DNA from: Paracoccus aeridis
GTDB lineage: Bacteria; Pseudomonadota; Alphaproteobacteria; Rhodobacterales; Rhodobacteraceae
Direction: 5' to 3'
Length of the DNA: 64,000 nt
Assembly (NCBI RefSeq): GCF_004923205.2
Contig: NZ_SELD02000033.1
Span: 20,799-84,798 of the forward strand
A model generated the notes under the pieces. It had not been told where the DNA came from, ran no database searches, and saw only the letters and a list, made by a program, of their open reading frames with translations. The position numbers and the translations under genes were made by a program. Positions 34,606 to 43,623 of this stretch are shown here, one piece after another. The first letter of the stretch is position 1, and the number at the start of each line of letters is the position of its first letter.

Positions 34606-34962
34606 TCAGCCGCGCTCGTTCGCTTCCAGCATCATGCGAAGGACGCGTTCCTCGTTTTCCTCGCTCACGGGGCGCGGGCGATCGACCTCGGCCCCCAGCA
34701 GCAGCGCCATCGCGTCATCCTCGGGCTCGTCCACCTCGATCTGGGTCTGGGTGGATTCGATCATCCGTTCGCGCAGCTCGTCGACCGGCTGCGTCTCGTC
34801 GGCAATCTCGCGCAGGGCGACGACGGGATTCTTGTCGTTGTCGCGGTCGATGGTGATCGCGCTGCCCGCGGCGATCTCGCGCGAGCGGTGGGCCGCCAGC
34901 ATCACCAGGTCGAACCGGTTCGGAACCTTGTCGACGCAATCTTCGACCGTCACGCGGGCCAT
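34606..34962 (-). CDS. rpoZ: RNA polymerase omega subunit
   Basis: 118-residue omega subunit. The N-terminus [21 protein letters not shown] and AAHRSREI are the conserved beta-prime binding elements; the C-terminal tail is acidic and rich in Glu, as usual in alphaproteobacteria. Omega is needed for ppGpp site 1 in E. coli, and here it is directly upstream of the ppGpp synthetase gene. A minus-strand TTGACT overlapping the folK stop (35026-35031) may be its minus-35, but the minus-10 is poor. Confidence 0.95.
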   Translation of the reverse strand: MARVTVEDCVDKVPNRFDLVMLAAHRSREIAAGSAITIDRDNDKNPVVALREIADETQPVDELRERMIESTQTQIEVDEPEDDAMALLLGAEVDRPRPVSEENEERVLRMMLEANERG

Positions 34963-35027
34963 GAGTCACCTTTCGCTGCGAATCGTATGTGGCGAAGTGG
35001 CATAGGTGAGCATTCGGCGCCGGAAAG

Positions 35028-35627
35028 TCAAGCGACCGGAGCCAGCCCTGCCATGTCGTCCGGCGCAAGAGCGTCCATCATCTCGCGCACCGTGGCGCCG
35101 GTCAATGGGTGGCGCCACAACGGGGCGATATCGTGCAGCGGCGCAAGCACGAAACCCCGGTCCTGCAGGCGCGGATGCGGCAGGATCAGTTCAGCCGGCG
35201 CCTCGACCCGCTGGCGATCCGGTGGCAACTCGCGCCAGTGCCGCTGCGCTTCGGCGTCGGGCCGGACCTCGCCGTCAAGCGCCAGCAGGTCGAGGTCGAT
35301 GCCGCGCGCCGCCCAGCGGTTGCCGTCGCGGACCCGCCCAAGCCCGGCCTCGACCCCATGCAGCAGCGCCAGCAGGTCGGGCGCGGCAAGGCCCGTGTGC
35401 AGGATCGCGCAGGCGTTCACGTAGTCCGGGCCGCTTCCCGCCGGAAAGGCCGGGCTGCGCCAGAACCGGCTGACCGCCGTGATGCGGATGCCAGCACCCC
35501 CGACATCCCCGTTCCCTGCGGCGATTTCCGCCAGTGCGGCGCGCAGCGTGGCGTCCGGGCGACCTGCCGAACTGGTCAGGTTTGCACCAAGGGCGATCAG
35601 GGCTAGCTTCCCGCAACTCGAGGCCAT
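35028..35627 (-). CDS. folK: 6-hydroxymethyl-7,8-dihydropterin pyrophosphokinase
   Basis: Activates the pterin alcohol with ATP for dihydropteroate synthesis in the folate pathway. 199 residues. ALIALGANL at the start, VSRFWRSPAFPAGSGPDYVNA, RWAARGIDLDLLAL (the RDIDLD motif variant) and LPHPRLQDRGFVLAPL are all present. The start at 35627 is only 28 bp from the divergent NYN gene, so the promoters of the two must overlap coding sequence. No other folate gene is adjacent. Confidence 0.94.
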   Translation of the reverse strand: MASSCGKLALIALGANLTSSAGRPDATLRAALAEIAAGNGDVGGAGIRITAVSRFWRSPAFPAGSGPDYVNACAILHTGLAAPDLLALLHGVEAGLGRVRDGNRWAARGIDLDLLALDGEVRPDAEAQRHWRELPPDRQRVEAPAELILPHPRLQDRGFVLAPLHDIAPLWRHPLTGATVREMMDALAPDDMAGLAPVA

Positions 35628-35655
35628 TCCACTTCCCGCTCAAAGGTTTCCACCA

Positions 35656-36222
35656 ATGTTCTACAAGGATGACAGGCTAGCGCTGTTCATCGACGGCTCC
35701 AACCTGCACGCGGCTGCAAAGGCGCTCGGCTTCGACATCGACTACAAGCTCCTGCGCCAGGAATTCGAACGCCGCGGCAAGCTGATCCGCGCCTACTACT
35801 ATACCGCGCTTCTCGACAGCGAGGAATATTCCCCGATCCGGCCGCTGATCGACTGGCTGAACTACAACGGGTTCACCCTGGTCACCAAGCCCGCGAAGGA
35901 GTTCACCGATCCGCTTGGCCGGCGCAAGGTCAAGGGCAACATGGACATCGACCTGACCGTGAACGCGATGGAGCTTGCGCCGCGGCTGGACCACGCGGTC
36001 CTGTTTTCCGGCGACGGTGACTTCCGCCCGCTGGTCGAGGCGCTGCAGCGCCAGGCGGTGCGGGTGTCGGTCGTGTCCACGATGCGAAGCCAGCCGCCGA
36101 TGATCGCGGACGAGCTGCGCCGGCAGGCCGACAACTTCATCGAGCTGGACGCGCTGCGCGAGGTCATCGGCCGGCCGCCGCGCGAAGGGCGCGAGCCGGG
36201 CAGCATGACGACGGACGGCTGA
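35656..36222 (+). CDS. NYN-domain (LabA/DUF88) protein
   Basis: 188-residue PIN-like NYN-domain protein, a probable ribonuclease or RNA-linked factor. LALFIDGSNLHAAAKALGF carries the first catalytic Asp; the second acid cluster is NMDIDLTVNAM and the third is LFSGDGDFRPLVEAL. The C-terminal 30 residues are a basic tail. ATG 35656 aligns with LabA family members. A widely conserved alphaproteobacterial gene near folK/rpoZ; the cellular target is unknown. Confidence 0.9.
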   Translation: MFYKDDRLALFIDGSNLHAAAKALGFDIDYKLLRQEFERRGKLIRAYYYTALLDSEEYSPIRPLIDWLNYNGFTLVTKPAKEFTDPLGRRKVKGNMDIDLTVNAMELAPRLDHAVLFSGDGDFRPLVEALQRQAVRVSVVSTMRSQPPMIADELRRQADNFIELDALREVIGRPPREGREPGSMTTDG

Positions 36223-36291
36223 GACGCCGCGGGGCCGCCCCCTGCCCGGCCCCGCTGGACGCCGGTGGCGGCACGCGCTAGTCCTTGCGCC

Positions 36292-37242
36292 ATGACCGGC
36301 AAGCCCCCCCTCGCCCTGTATCTCGCCGCGCCGCGCGGCTTCTGCGCGGGCGTCGACCGCGCCGTGAAGATCGTCGAGATGGCGATCGAGAAATGGGGCG
36401 CGCCGGTCTACGTCCGTCACGAGATCGTGCACAACAGGTTCGTGGTCGATGGGCTGCGCGCCAAGGGCGCCGTGTTCGTCGAGGAACTGGACGAATGTCC
36501 CGCCGACCGGCCGGTGATCTTTTCAGCCCATGGCGTTCCCAAGGCCGTCCCGGCCGAGGCCGAGCGGCGGCAGATGGTCTATGTCGACGCCACCTGCCCG
36601 CTTGTGAGCAAGGTCCACGTCGAGGCCGAGCGCCACCACCAGGACGGGCTGCAGATGATCATGGTGGGCCATCGCGGCCATCCAGAGGTGCTGGGCACCA
36701 TGGGCCAGCTGCCCGAGGGCGAGGTGATCCTGGTCGAGACGGTCGAGGACGTGGCCCGCGTTACCCCCCGCGACCCGGCGCGGCTGGCGTGGATCACCCA
36801 GACCACGTTGTCGGTGGACGATACCAGCGACATCATCGACGCGCTGCGGGCGCGCTTTCCCGCGATCGTCGGCCCCGCCAAGGACGACATCTGCTACGCC
36901 ACCACCAACCGGCAGGCGGCGGTAAAGGCCATCGCCGGCAAGATCGACGCGCTTCTGGTGGTGGGCGCGCCCAACAGCTCCAACTCGCGCCGGCTGGTCG
37001 AGGTCGGACGGGCCGCCGGCTGCAGCTACGCGCAGCTGGTGCGCGAGGCGGCCGACATCGACTGGCGCGCGCTGGACGGAATCCGCGCGCTCGGCGTGAC
37101 CGCCGGCGCAAGCGCGCCCGAGGTGCTGGTGAACGAGGTGATCGACGCCTTCCGCGACCGCTTCGACGTCACCGTCGAGATCGTCGAGACGGCGCAGGAA
37201 CGCGTCGAGTTCAAGGTGCCGCGCGTCCTGCGGACCGCCTGA
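36292..37242 (+). CDS. ispH: 4-hydroxy-3-methylbut-2-enyl diphosphate reductase
   Basis: The last step of the MEP isoprenoid pathway (HMBPP to IPP/DMAPP), an Fe-S enzyme. 316 residues. The three cluster cysteines are in [22 protein letters not shown] and [11 protein letters not shown], and the [11 protein letters not shown] and [10 protein letters not shown] stretches complete the set. ATG 36292 was chosen; the long frame adds only a few residues. No other isoprenoid gene is adjacent. rnhA lies 96 bp downstream, behind a hairpin. Confidence 0.96.
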   Translation: MTGKPPLALYLAAPRGFCAGVDRAVKIVEMAIEKWGAPVYVRHEIVHNRFVVDGLRAKGAVFVEELDECPADRPVIFSAHGVPKAVPAEAERRQMVYVDATCPLVSKVHVEAERHHQDGLQMIMVGHRGHPEVLGTMGQLPEGEVILVETVEDVARVTPRDPARLAWITQTTLSVDDTSDIIDALRARFPAIVGPAKDDICYATTNRQAAVKAIAGKIDALLVVGAPNSSNSRRLVEVGRAAGCSYAQLVREAADIDWRALDGIRALGVTAGASAPEVLVNEVIDAFRDRFDVTVEIVETAQERVEFKVPRVLRTA

Positions 37243-37296
37243 CGACGACGCGTTGGACGGGCAGAACGCGCCTGTCCCCTCACCGCTTGCGCCCGG

Positions 37297-37330
37297 CCTT
37301 CCGCGACGGGTAAGACCCGTGCCGGAAGGA
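37297..37330 (+). promoter_or_regulatory. Hairpin that covers the rnhA ribosome binding site
   Basis: CCTTCCG (37297-37303) pairs with CGGAAGG (37323-37329), and inside it ACGGGT (37306-37311) pairs with ACCCGT (37315-37320) around an AAG loop, with a 2 by 2 mismatch between. The 3' arm is the GGAAGGA that serves rnhA at 37339, so translation would need the stem to open. It could also end ispH transcription poorly. Confidence 0.55.
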
Positions 37331-37338
37331 ATGATCCC

Positions 37339-37788
37339 ATGCCCCGACTTCTCGCCTGGACCGACGGCGCGTGCAGCGGCAATCCCGGCCCTGGCGGCTG
37401 GGGCGTGCTCATGCGCGCGATGGACGGCAACGCGGTCCTGAAGGAACGCGAGCTGTCGGGCGGCGAGCCGCTGACCACCAACAACCGGATGGAGCTGATG
37501 GCCGCCATCGCCGCGTTGGAGACGCTTTCCCGCGACGCCGCGATCACCATCACCACCGACAGCGCCTACGTGAAGAACGGCGTCACCGGCTGGATCCACG
37601 GATGGAAGAAGAACGGCTGGAAGACCGCCGATCGCAAGCCGGTCAAGAACGTGGACCTGTGGCAGCGGCTGGATGCGGCGCAGGCCCGCCACGACGTGAC
37701 CTGGGCCTGGATCAAGGGCCATGCCGGGCACGCCGAGAACGAACGCGCGGACGAGCTTGCGCGTGCCGGCATGGCGCTGTTCAAGTAG
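37339..37788 (+). CDS. rnhA: Ribonuclease HI
   Basis: 149-residue enzyme that cuts the RNA strand of RNA-DNA hybrids. The first active-site Asp is in [17 protein letters not shown], Glu in NNRMELMAA, Asp in TDSAYV, and the last His/Asp in [35 protein letters not shown] is the basic handle region. The GGAAGGA ribosome site eight bases upstream lies in a stable hairpin (see separate entry). Confidence 0.96.
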   Translation: MPRLLAWTDGACSGNPGPGGWGVLMRAMDGNAVLKERELSGGEPLTTNNRMELMAAIAALETLSRDAAITITTDSAYVKNGVTGWIHGWKKNGWKTADRKPVKNVDLWQRLDAAQARHDVTWAWIKGHAGHAENERADELARAGMALFK

Positions 37789-37876
37789 CGCCTGCGGCCT
37801 GCGGTCCTGCACGACACCCCTTCCCCAGCCGTGCGCCCACCCCTACGCTGCATGGCAATCCCTGCAGGAGCCCTCC

Positions 37877-38539
37877 ATGCTGACCATCCACGGCGTCACC
37901 CGGTCGCGCGCGTCGCGCATCGTCTGGCTGTGCTTCGAGCTCGACATCCCCTTTCGCCAGATCCCGGTGATCCAGGCCTACCGGCTGGGCGATGCCGATG
38001 CGGCGGACGCGCCGCTGAACACCCGCTCGCCCGAGTTCCTGAAGCTGTCGCCCGCGGGCGCAATCCCGGTGATCGAGGATGACGGGCTGGTGCTCGCGGA
38101 ATCGCTCGCCTGCACGCTGCATCTCGCAAGGAAGCACGACCGCGGGGGCCTTGGCCCCGCCGACGAGGCCGAGGACGCGCTGATGACGCAGTGGTCGTTC
38201 TTCGCCGCGACCTCGATCGAACCCGACGCGCTGACGCTTCTGTTCCTGCACGGCAGCCGGCGGGTCCAGTCGGGCGAGGATGCGGCGCTCGTGTCCGCCG
38301 CGGGCGAGCGGCTGATCCGGCCGATGACCGTGATGGAAAGTCATCTGGCGGAGCATCGCCACCTCGTCGGCGACCGCTTCACCGTGGCGGACCTGAACAT
38401 GGCCGAGGTGGTTCGCTACGCGCAGGGATACGCGCCGCTGATGGGCCAGTTCCCGGCGGTCGCGGCCTGGCTGCAGGCCTGCCAGGACCGTCCGGCGTTC
38501 AGGAAGATGGCCGAGGCGCGGCTGGCCGAACCCGCGTGA
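37877..38539 (+). CDS. Glutathione S-transferase family protein
   Basis: 220 residues with the two-domain GST layout. The N-terminal thioredoxin-like part is TIHGVTRSRASRIVWLCFELDI, the cis-proline and glutathione contacts are GAIPVIEDDGLVLAESLAC, and the C-terminal helical part has DRFTVADLNMAEVVRY (N-capping D). No catalytic Cys is apparent; the SRASR position may carry the serine. The ATG follows CAGGAG. Specific substrate unknown. Confidence 0.9.
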   Translation: MLTIHGVTRSRASRIVWLCFELDIPFRQIPVIQAYRLGDADAADAPLNTRSPEFLKLSPAGAIPVIEDDGLVLAESLACTLHLARKHDRGGLGPADEAEDALMTQWSFFAATSIEPDALTLLFLHGSRRVQSGEDAALVSAAGERLIRPMTVMESHLAEHRHLVGDRFTVADLNMAEVVRYAQGYAPLMGQFPAVAAWLQACQDRPAFRKMAEARLAEPA

Positions 38540-38877
38540 GACGGCCCCCGCCGCTCACGCCCGCGGGGTGAGCGCCGGAACCGCCTCGATCGGCTTTTGT
38601 CGCAGCGTGACGAAGCGGCGTCGTTAATAGCGGAAGCTGATCTCCACAATGCCGCATCACAGGAGCGCCAGACCGCGTCGTCCTGTTCCTCGGCCGACAG
38701 CGGCCAGGTAATGCCGAGGACCAATAGGTCGTTGGTCGGGAAGTCCAACAGGAACGGGGAGCAGTGCGGCACAAGCCGCGCCGGGTTTTCCCGGCGCCCC
38801 GCGCCCGGCGTTCGGCTTGCGCCACGGCGGGCGCGCGTGGAATAAGCACCCATCACGACGGGACAGAACAGCATTCC
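38540..38877 (+). other. 338-bp intergenic region before parE
   Basis: No gene can be supported. A partly AT-richer block (about 38590-38760) is unlike its neighbours; on the minus strand it reads an uninterrupted protein-like stretch (FLLDFPTNDLLVLGITW and AEEQDDAVWRSCDAA) without a usable start or ribosome site, which may be a gene remnant. An imperfect palindrome GCTCACGCCCGCGGGGTGAGC-type hairpin lies at 38553-38573 after the GST stop. The parE promoter must lie in the remainder, but no clear boxes were seen. Confidence 0.4.
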
Positions 38878-40848
38878 ATGGCCGACGATCTTCTATCCGG
38901 CGCCGACCGCGCCACCGACAGCTATTCGGCCGCCTCGATCGAGGTGCTGGAGGGGCTGGAACCGGTCCGCAAGCGCCCGGGCATGTATATCGGCGGCACC
39001 GACGAGCGGGCGCTGCATCACCTGGTCGCCGAAATCCTCGACAACTCGATGGACGAGGCGGTAGCGGGCCACGCCAGCCGGATCGAGGTCGAGCTGAAGG
39101 CCGACCAGTCCGTCACCATCCGCGACAACGGCCGCGGCATCCCGATCGACCCGCACCCGAAGTTTCCGGGCAAGTCAGCGCTCGAGGTGATCCTGTGCAC
39201 GCTCCACGCGGGCGGCAAGTTCAGCGAGGGCGCCTACCAGACCTCGGGCGGCCTGCACGGCGTCGGCGCGTCGGTCGTCAACGCGCTGTCCGACAGCATG
39301 GTGGTCGAGGTTGCGAGGAACCGCGAGTTGTTCCGGCAGTCCTTTTCGCGCGGCATTCCGCTCGGGCCGGTCGAGAAGGTCGGCCCCGCCCCGAACCGGC
39401 GCGGCACCACCACGACCTTCCACGCCGACGCGGAGATCTTCGGCCACAACCGGATGAAGCCCGCGCGCATCATGCGGATGGTAAAGTCCAAGGCCTATCT
39501 TCATTCCGGCGTGGAAATCCGCTGGAAGTCCGAAATCGACGACGGCGAGACCCCGACCGAGGCGGTGTTCCACTTTCCGGGCGGTCTCGCGGACTATCTC
39601 GGCGAGCAGCTTCACGGCGCGTCCACCTATGCCGACCGGCCGTTCTCCGGCTCGGTCGGGTTCCGCGAACGCTTCGGGGTGCCGGGCAAGGTCGACTGGG
39701 CGATCAACTGGACGCCGTCGCGCGACGGCTTCATCCAGTCCTACTGCAACACCGTGCCCACCCCCGAGGGCGGCACCCACGAAGCGGGGTTCTGGACCGC
39801 GATCCTCAAGGGCGTGCGCGCCTACGGGGAGCTGACGAAGAACCGCAAGGCCGAGAACATCACCCGCGACGACCTGCTGACGGGCGGCTGCGCGCTGGTG
39901 TCGTGCTTCATCTCGGAACCCGAGTTCGTCGGCCAGACCAAGGACCGCCTCGCCACCACCGAGGCCGCACGGCTGGTCGAGGGCGCGGTCCGCGACCACT
40001 TCGACCACTGGCTTGCCGCCGACAGCAAGTCCGCCGGGGCGATCATGGACTTCCTCGTGCTCAGGGCCGAGGAACGCCTGCGGCGGCGGCAGGAAAAGGA
40101 AACCGCGCGGAAATCTGCGACCAAGAAGCTTCGCCTGCCCGGCAAGCTCGTGGACTGCTCGGCCAGTTCGCGCGAGGGGACGGAGCTCTTCATCGTCGAG
40201 GGCGACAGCGCGGGCGGATCCGCGAAGTCGGCCCGCGAGCGCACCACGCAGGCGATCATGCCGATCCGCGGCAAGATACTGAACGTGCTGGGCGCTGCGT
40301 CCTCGAAGCTGAGCCAGAACCAGGAAATCGCGGACCTCTCGCAGGCGCTCGGCGTGGGCCTCGGCTCGCGCTTCAACATCGACGACCTGCGCTATGACAA
40401 GGTCATCATCATGACCGACGCGGACGTGGACGGCGCGCACATCGCGTCGCTGCTGATGACGTTCTTCTTCACCCAGATGCGGCCGATGATCGACAAGGGG
40501 CACCTGTATCTCGCCTGCCCGCCGCTCTACCGCCTGACGCAAGGGGCGGAACGCATCTACGTCGCCGACGACGCCGAGAAGGAGGCGTGGCTGGCCCGCG
40601 GCCTCGGCGGCAAGGGCAAGATCGACGTGCAGCGCTTCAAGGGCCTGGGCGAGATGGACGCCAAGGACCTGAAGGAAACGACGATGAACCCGGCCTCGCG
40701 CAAGCTGATCCGCGTGTCGATCGACGAGGAGGAGCGGGGCGAGACCGGCGACCTGGTCGAGCGGCTGATGGGCAAGAAGCCGGAACTGCGGTTCCAGTAC
40801 ATCAGCGAGAACGCGCGGTTCGTGGAGGACGAGGGGCTGGACGTCTGA
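38878..40848 (+). CDS. parE: DNA topoisomerase IV subunit B
   Basis: 656-residue ATPase subunit of topoisomerase IV, which decatenates sister chromosomes. The GHKL ATP site shows EILDNSMDEA, DNGRGIPID and GGLHGVGASVVNALS. The TOPRIM domain has VEGDSAGGSAK and TDADVDGAHI. The short length, without the GyrB insertion, and the KLRLPGKLVDCS stretch favour ParE over GyrB. ATG 38878 gives the normal N-terminus; the longer frame is non-coding. parC is not nearby. Confidence 0.93.
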   Translation: MADDLLSGADRATDSYSAASIEVLEGLEPVRKRPGMYIGGTDERALHHLVAEILDNSMDEAVAGHASRIEVELKADQSVTIRDNGRGIPIDPHPKFPGKSALEVILCTLHAGGKFSEGAYQTSGGLHGVGASVVNALSDSMVVEVARNRELFRQSFSRGIPLGPVEKVGPAPNRRGTTTTFHADAEIFGHNRMKPARIMRMVKSKAYLHSGVEIRWKSEIDDGETPTEAVFHFPGGLADYLGEQLHGASTYADRPFSGSVGFRERFGVPGKVDWAINWTPSRDGFIQSYCNTVPTPEGGTHEAGFWTAILKGVRAYGELTKNRKAENITRDDLLTGGCALVSCFISEPEFVGQTKDRLATTEAARLVEGAVRDHFDHWLAADSKSAGAIMDFLVLRAEERLRRRQEKETARKSATKKLRLPGKLVDCSASSREGTELFIVEGDSAGGSAKSARERTTQAIMPIRGKILNVLGAASSKLSQNQEIADLSQALGVGLGSRFNIDDLRYDKVIIMTDADVDGAHIASLLMTFFFTQMRPMIDKGHLYLACPPLYRLTQGAERIYVADDAEKEAWLARGLGGKGKIDVQRFKGLGEMDAKDLKETTMNPASRKLIRVSIDEEERGETGDLVERLMGKKPELRFQYISENARFVEDEGLDV

Positions 40849-40868
40849 CCCCTTGCCGAAGGGGATTC

Positions 40869-40880
40869 ATGTGCGCATAT
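40869..40880 (+). promoter_or_regulatory. Near-palindrome at the brnTA start, possible BrnA operator
   Basis: ATGTGCGCATAT is palindromic at 10 of 12 positions and ends 3 bp before the brnT start. BrnA antitoxins repress their own operons by binding palindromes near the start, which fits. TTGCCG at 40853-40858 and CATATT at 40876-40881 (17-nt spacer) could be promoter boxes overlapping the palindrome, but the transcription start would then fall at or beyond the ATG. Confidence 0.35.
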
Positions 40881-40883
40881 TAA

Positions 40884-41156
40884 ATGCTCGAGTGGGATGA
40901 GGAGAAGCGGGCGGCGAACCTCGCCAAGCACGGTGTGGATTTTGCTGTCGCGGAGCGGATCGACTGGGCGGCGGCGCTTACCGCCGAAGACGCGCGGGCC
41001 GCTTACGGAGAACGGCGACTGGTGACGCTGGCAGACATCGATGGGCGCCTGCACTTCTGTGCGTGGACTTACCGTGGCAATCGGATCCGCATCATCAGCT
41101 TGCGAAAGGCGAACAGACGTGAACAAGCAATCTTCTCAGCGAAAGCCGCTGATTGA
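40884..41156 (+). CDS. brnT: BrnT family toxin
   Basis: 90-residue type II toxin of the BrnT family, a RelE-like ribonuclease that inhibits translation in known members. The N-terminus MLEWDEEKRAANLAKHGVDF is the BrnT signature; the remaining family blocks are GERRLVTLADIDGRLHFCAWTYRGNRIRIISLRKANRRE. A stop codon lies directly ahead in frame, so ATG 40884 is the only start, although it has no shine-dalgarno. The antitoxin gene overlaps its 3' end. Confidence 0.88.
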   Translation: MLEWDEEKRAANLAKHGVDFAVAERIDWAAALTAEDARAAYGERRLVTLADIDGRLHFCAWTYRGNRIRIISLRKANRREQAIFSAKAAD

Positions 41157-41394
41157 CGAGAACGGGGACGTCCGCGAACTGACGGCCGAAGACTTTGCCC
41201 TGTTCAAACCCTCGTCCGAAATCCCCGAGCTCGCCGATCTGGTCCGTCGCGGTCGCCCTCCGATGGCCGAGGATGCCCGCAAGCAGCGGGTCACGATGTA
41301 TCTCGACCGCGACGTCCTTGAACGGCTGAAGGCGGACGGAAAAGGCTGGCAAACGCGTGCGAACGCGCTTCTGAGGAAGGCGGCCGGGCTCTAG
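41119..41394 (+). CDS. brnA: BrnA family antitoxin
   Basis: 91-residue ribbon-helix-helix antitoxin. The RHH motif is at the C-terminus, RVTMYLDRDVLERLKADGKGWQTRANALLRKAAG. The N-terminal part (SKRKPLIDENGDVRELTAEDF-like) is the BrnT-binding, unstructured region. GTG 41119 was chosen: it has AAAGG ahead and overlaps brnT by 38 bp, the usual arrangement; the longer frame is a brnT shadow. BrnA neutralises the toxin and represses the operon. Confidence 0.87.
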   Translation: MNKQSSQRKPLIDENGDVRELTAEDFALFKPSSEIPELADLVRRGRPPMAEDARKQRVTMYLDRDVLERLKADGKGWQTRANALLRKAAGL

Positions 41395-41431
41395 TCGCGC
41401 ACCCGTGCACCGGTCGCGCACCGCCCATGCC

Positions 41432-41456
41432 GGAACGCCTGTGCGTCCCGGGCGTT
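41432..41456 (+). promoter_or_regulatory. EcfG-type general stress promoter
   Basis: GGAAC (41432-41436), 16 nt, CGTT (41453-41456) matches the alphaproteobacterial EcfG sigma consensus exactly, spacing included. The implied transcription start near 41463 leaves a 24-nt leader with GAGAGAG ahead of the ATG at 41487. It is the best such match noticed in the window. Confidence 0.55.
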
Positions 41457-41486
41457 GTCGCCGGAACACCTTGCGAGAGAGCACCC

Positions 41487-41756
41487 ATGTCCACCAGCGA
41501 AACCACCACCGACCACGACACCATCCGCAAGTGGATCGAGGATCGCGGCGGCGTCCCGACCGTCGTCAAGGGCACCGAGGATGACGAAGGAGAAGGCATC
41601 CTGCGGATCGACTTCGCCGAGCGCGACGAGAAGCTGGAAGAAATCTCGTGGGACGAGTTCTTCGACACCTTCGAGGATCGCGGGCTGGCGTTCCTGTACC
41701 AGGACGAGACGAAGGACGGGAAGGAAAGCCGGTTCTTCAAGTTCGTGAACCGCTGA
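41487..41756 (+). CDS. Small acidic conserved protein of unknown function
   Basis: 89-residue, strongly acidic, soluble protein with HDTIRKWIEDRGGVPTVV, then GILRIDFAERDEKLEEISWDEFFDTFEDRGLAFLYQDETKDG and FFKFVNR. I recognise it as a short protein found in many bacteria, sometimes mislabelled as a branching enzyme; its function is unknown. A start at ATG 41487 was chosen because the pattern begins there. A canonical EcfG-type promoter lies just ahead, suggesting control by the general stress response. Confidence 0.8.
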   Translation: MSTSETTTDHDTIRKWIEDRGGVPTVVKGTEDDEGEGILRIDFAERDEKLEEISWDEFFDTFEDRGLAFLYQDETKDGKESRFFKFVNR

Positions 41757-41768
41757 GGCTCGAGAGCC

Positions 41769-42257
41769 TCAGAACTTCGCGTCGATCCTGAAGCCGATCT
41801 CGCTCGCCCCGAGGATCAGGCCGATCGCGGTTCCGGCCGCCGCCTGCGCGGGCGTATGCTCGCCCGCGTGGACGCGGCTCGCCGACGTGAGCAGCGCAGC
41901 CGCCACCAGCCCCGCCTGGGCGGCAGCGTTCCCGTCCACGCAGTTCGCCGCGAGATCGCCCGCCCCGAACGCCGCCGACGCGGCGTGCCCGCTGGGGAAG
42001 CCTTCGCCCAGGCCGCTGGGCCGGATGCCCAGCGGGGCGCCGACCGTCCGCTTCAGCCCCAGGACGATACCGACCTGCAAGCCGCCGCGCAGGGCGAAGT
42101 CCGCCAGCCTGTCCTGGTCCGCCGCGCACGCCGCCGCCGCAAGCGGCAGGCCGTACTTCATCACCGTCCCGAAATCCTCGAACGGATCGGCCTGCGCCGG
42201 CGCGGCCCCGATCAGCAGCGCGGCGGCGAGTGCCCGGCTCGTGTGCTTGCGTCCCAT
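41769..42257 (-). CDS. PAP2-like phosphatase family membrane protein
   Basis: 162-residue protein with a signal peptide-like start (ALAAALLIGAAPAQA). PAP2 motifs are KRTVGAPLGIRP (KxxxxxxRP), FPSGHAASA (PSGH) and SRVHAGEHTPAQ (SRxxxxxHxxxD). The final Asp of the third motif is replaced by Gln, so activity may be altered or absent. It overlaps the DUF6766 gene stop by one base (TGATG), so the two are translated together. Confidence 0.83.
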   Translation of the reverse strand: MGRKHTSRALAAALLIGAAPAQADPFEDFGTVMKYGLPLAAAACAADQDRLADFALRGGLQVGIVLGLKRTVGAPLGIRPSGLGEGFPSGHAASAAFGAGDLAANCVDGNAAAQAGLVAAALLTSASRVHAGEHTPAQAAAGTAIGLILGASEIGFRIDAKF

Positions 42258-42877
42258 CAGATCCCCGTTTCCTTGTTGAGCCGCCGCACCGGCTTCGATT
42301 CCGGCGAGCCCTTGTGGCGCAGGAAGATCGACAGGACGACCAGCGCGCCGGTCGACAGGAACTCGGACTGCCAGTTCTGCATCGACTCGAACCAGAAGCG
42401 CGCGTCACCCAGGTAAGCCCACAGCGACATCCGAGGTTGCCCGTGCCGCGCCGCGTCCTCGATCGCGGCGCGCCAGCTGCCCCACGCGTGCAGCAGGAAC
42501 GACGCCGCGAACAGCCCCGCCAGCACCAGCCCCAGCGAGTGCGCGTAGAGCCACCCGGCCAGCCCCGGCGATGCCTCGTCGTCGTCGCGGCCGGGGCTGT
42601 CGGGGTCGCGGCTTTCGGCCGAGCCGCGCTGGAACAGCATCGCGGTCAGCACGACGTAGACCGACATCTGCAGGAACTCGCTTTCCCAGTTCTCGAACAT
42701 CGGGCCGATGAAGTTGCCGCTGGCGAGATACTGCCCCAGCGACGGGGCCGCCCCGCCGTGGACCCGCGCCTCCTGCGCGGTGTCGAGCCAGCCGGACCAG
42801 GCCATGCCGGCAAGACTGCCCGCGAACAGCAGCGCCAGGGCGATCGTCAAACCGTTGTCGCGCAGGAATTTCGTCAT
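42257..42877 (-). CDS. DUF6766 family membrane protein
   Basis: 206 residues with four predicted membrane spans (about 9-30, 70-87, 112-131, 176-190). The family matches are FLRDNGLTIALALLFAG at the start and the W-ESEFLQ stretch in the middle. The two halves resemble each other: FENWESEFLQMSVYVVLTAMLFQRGS and FESMQNWQSEFLSTGALVVLSIFLRHKGS. Function unknown; it is coupled to the PAP2-like gene. Confidence 0.75.
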   Translation of the reverse strand: MTKFLRDNGLTIALALLFAGSLAGMAWSGWLDTAQEARVHGGAAPSLGQYLASGNFIGPMFENWESEFLQMSVYVVLTAMLFQRGSAESRDPDSPGRDDDEASPGLAGWLYAHSLGLVLAGLFAASFLLHAWGSWRAAIEDAARHGQPRMSLWAYLGDARFWFESMQNWQSEFLSTGALVVLSIFLRHKGSPESKPVRRLNKETGI

Positions 42878-42945
42878 CGCGTCATCACCCCGCGCATCCT
42901 TGCGGCCCCCGTGGCCGCGTGGCCGTGCGGCCGTCAGCCCTCACC

Positions 42946-43615
<670 letters not shown>

Positions 43616-43623
<8 letters not shown>

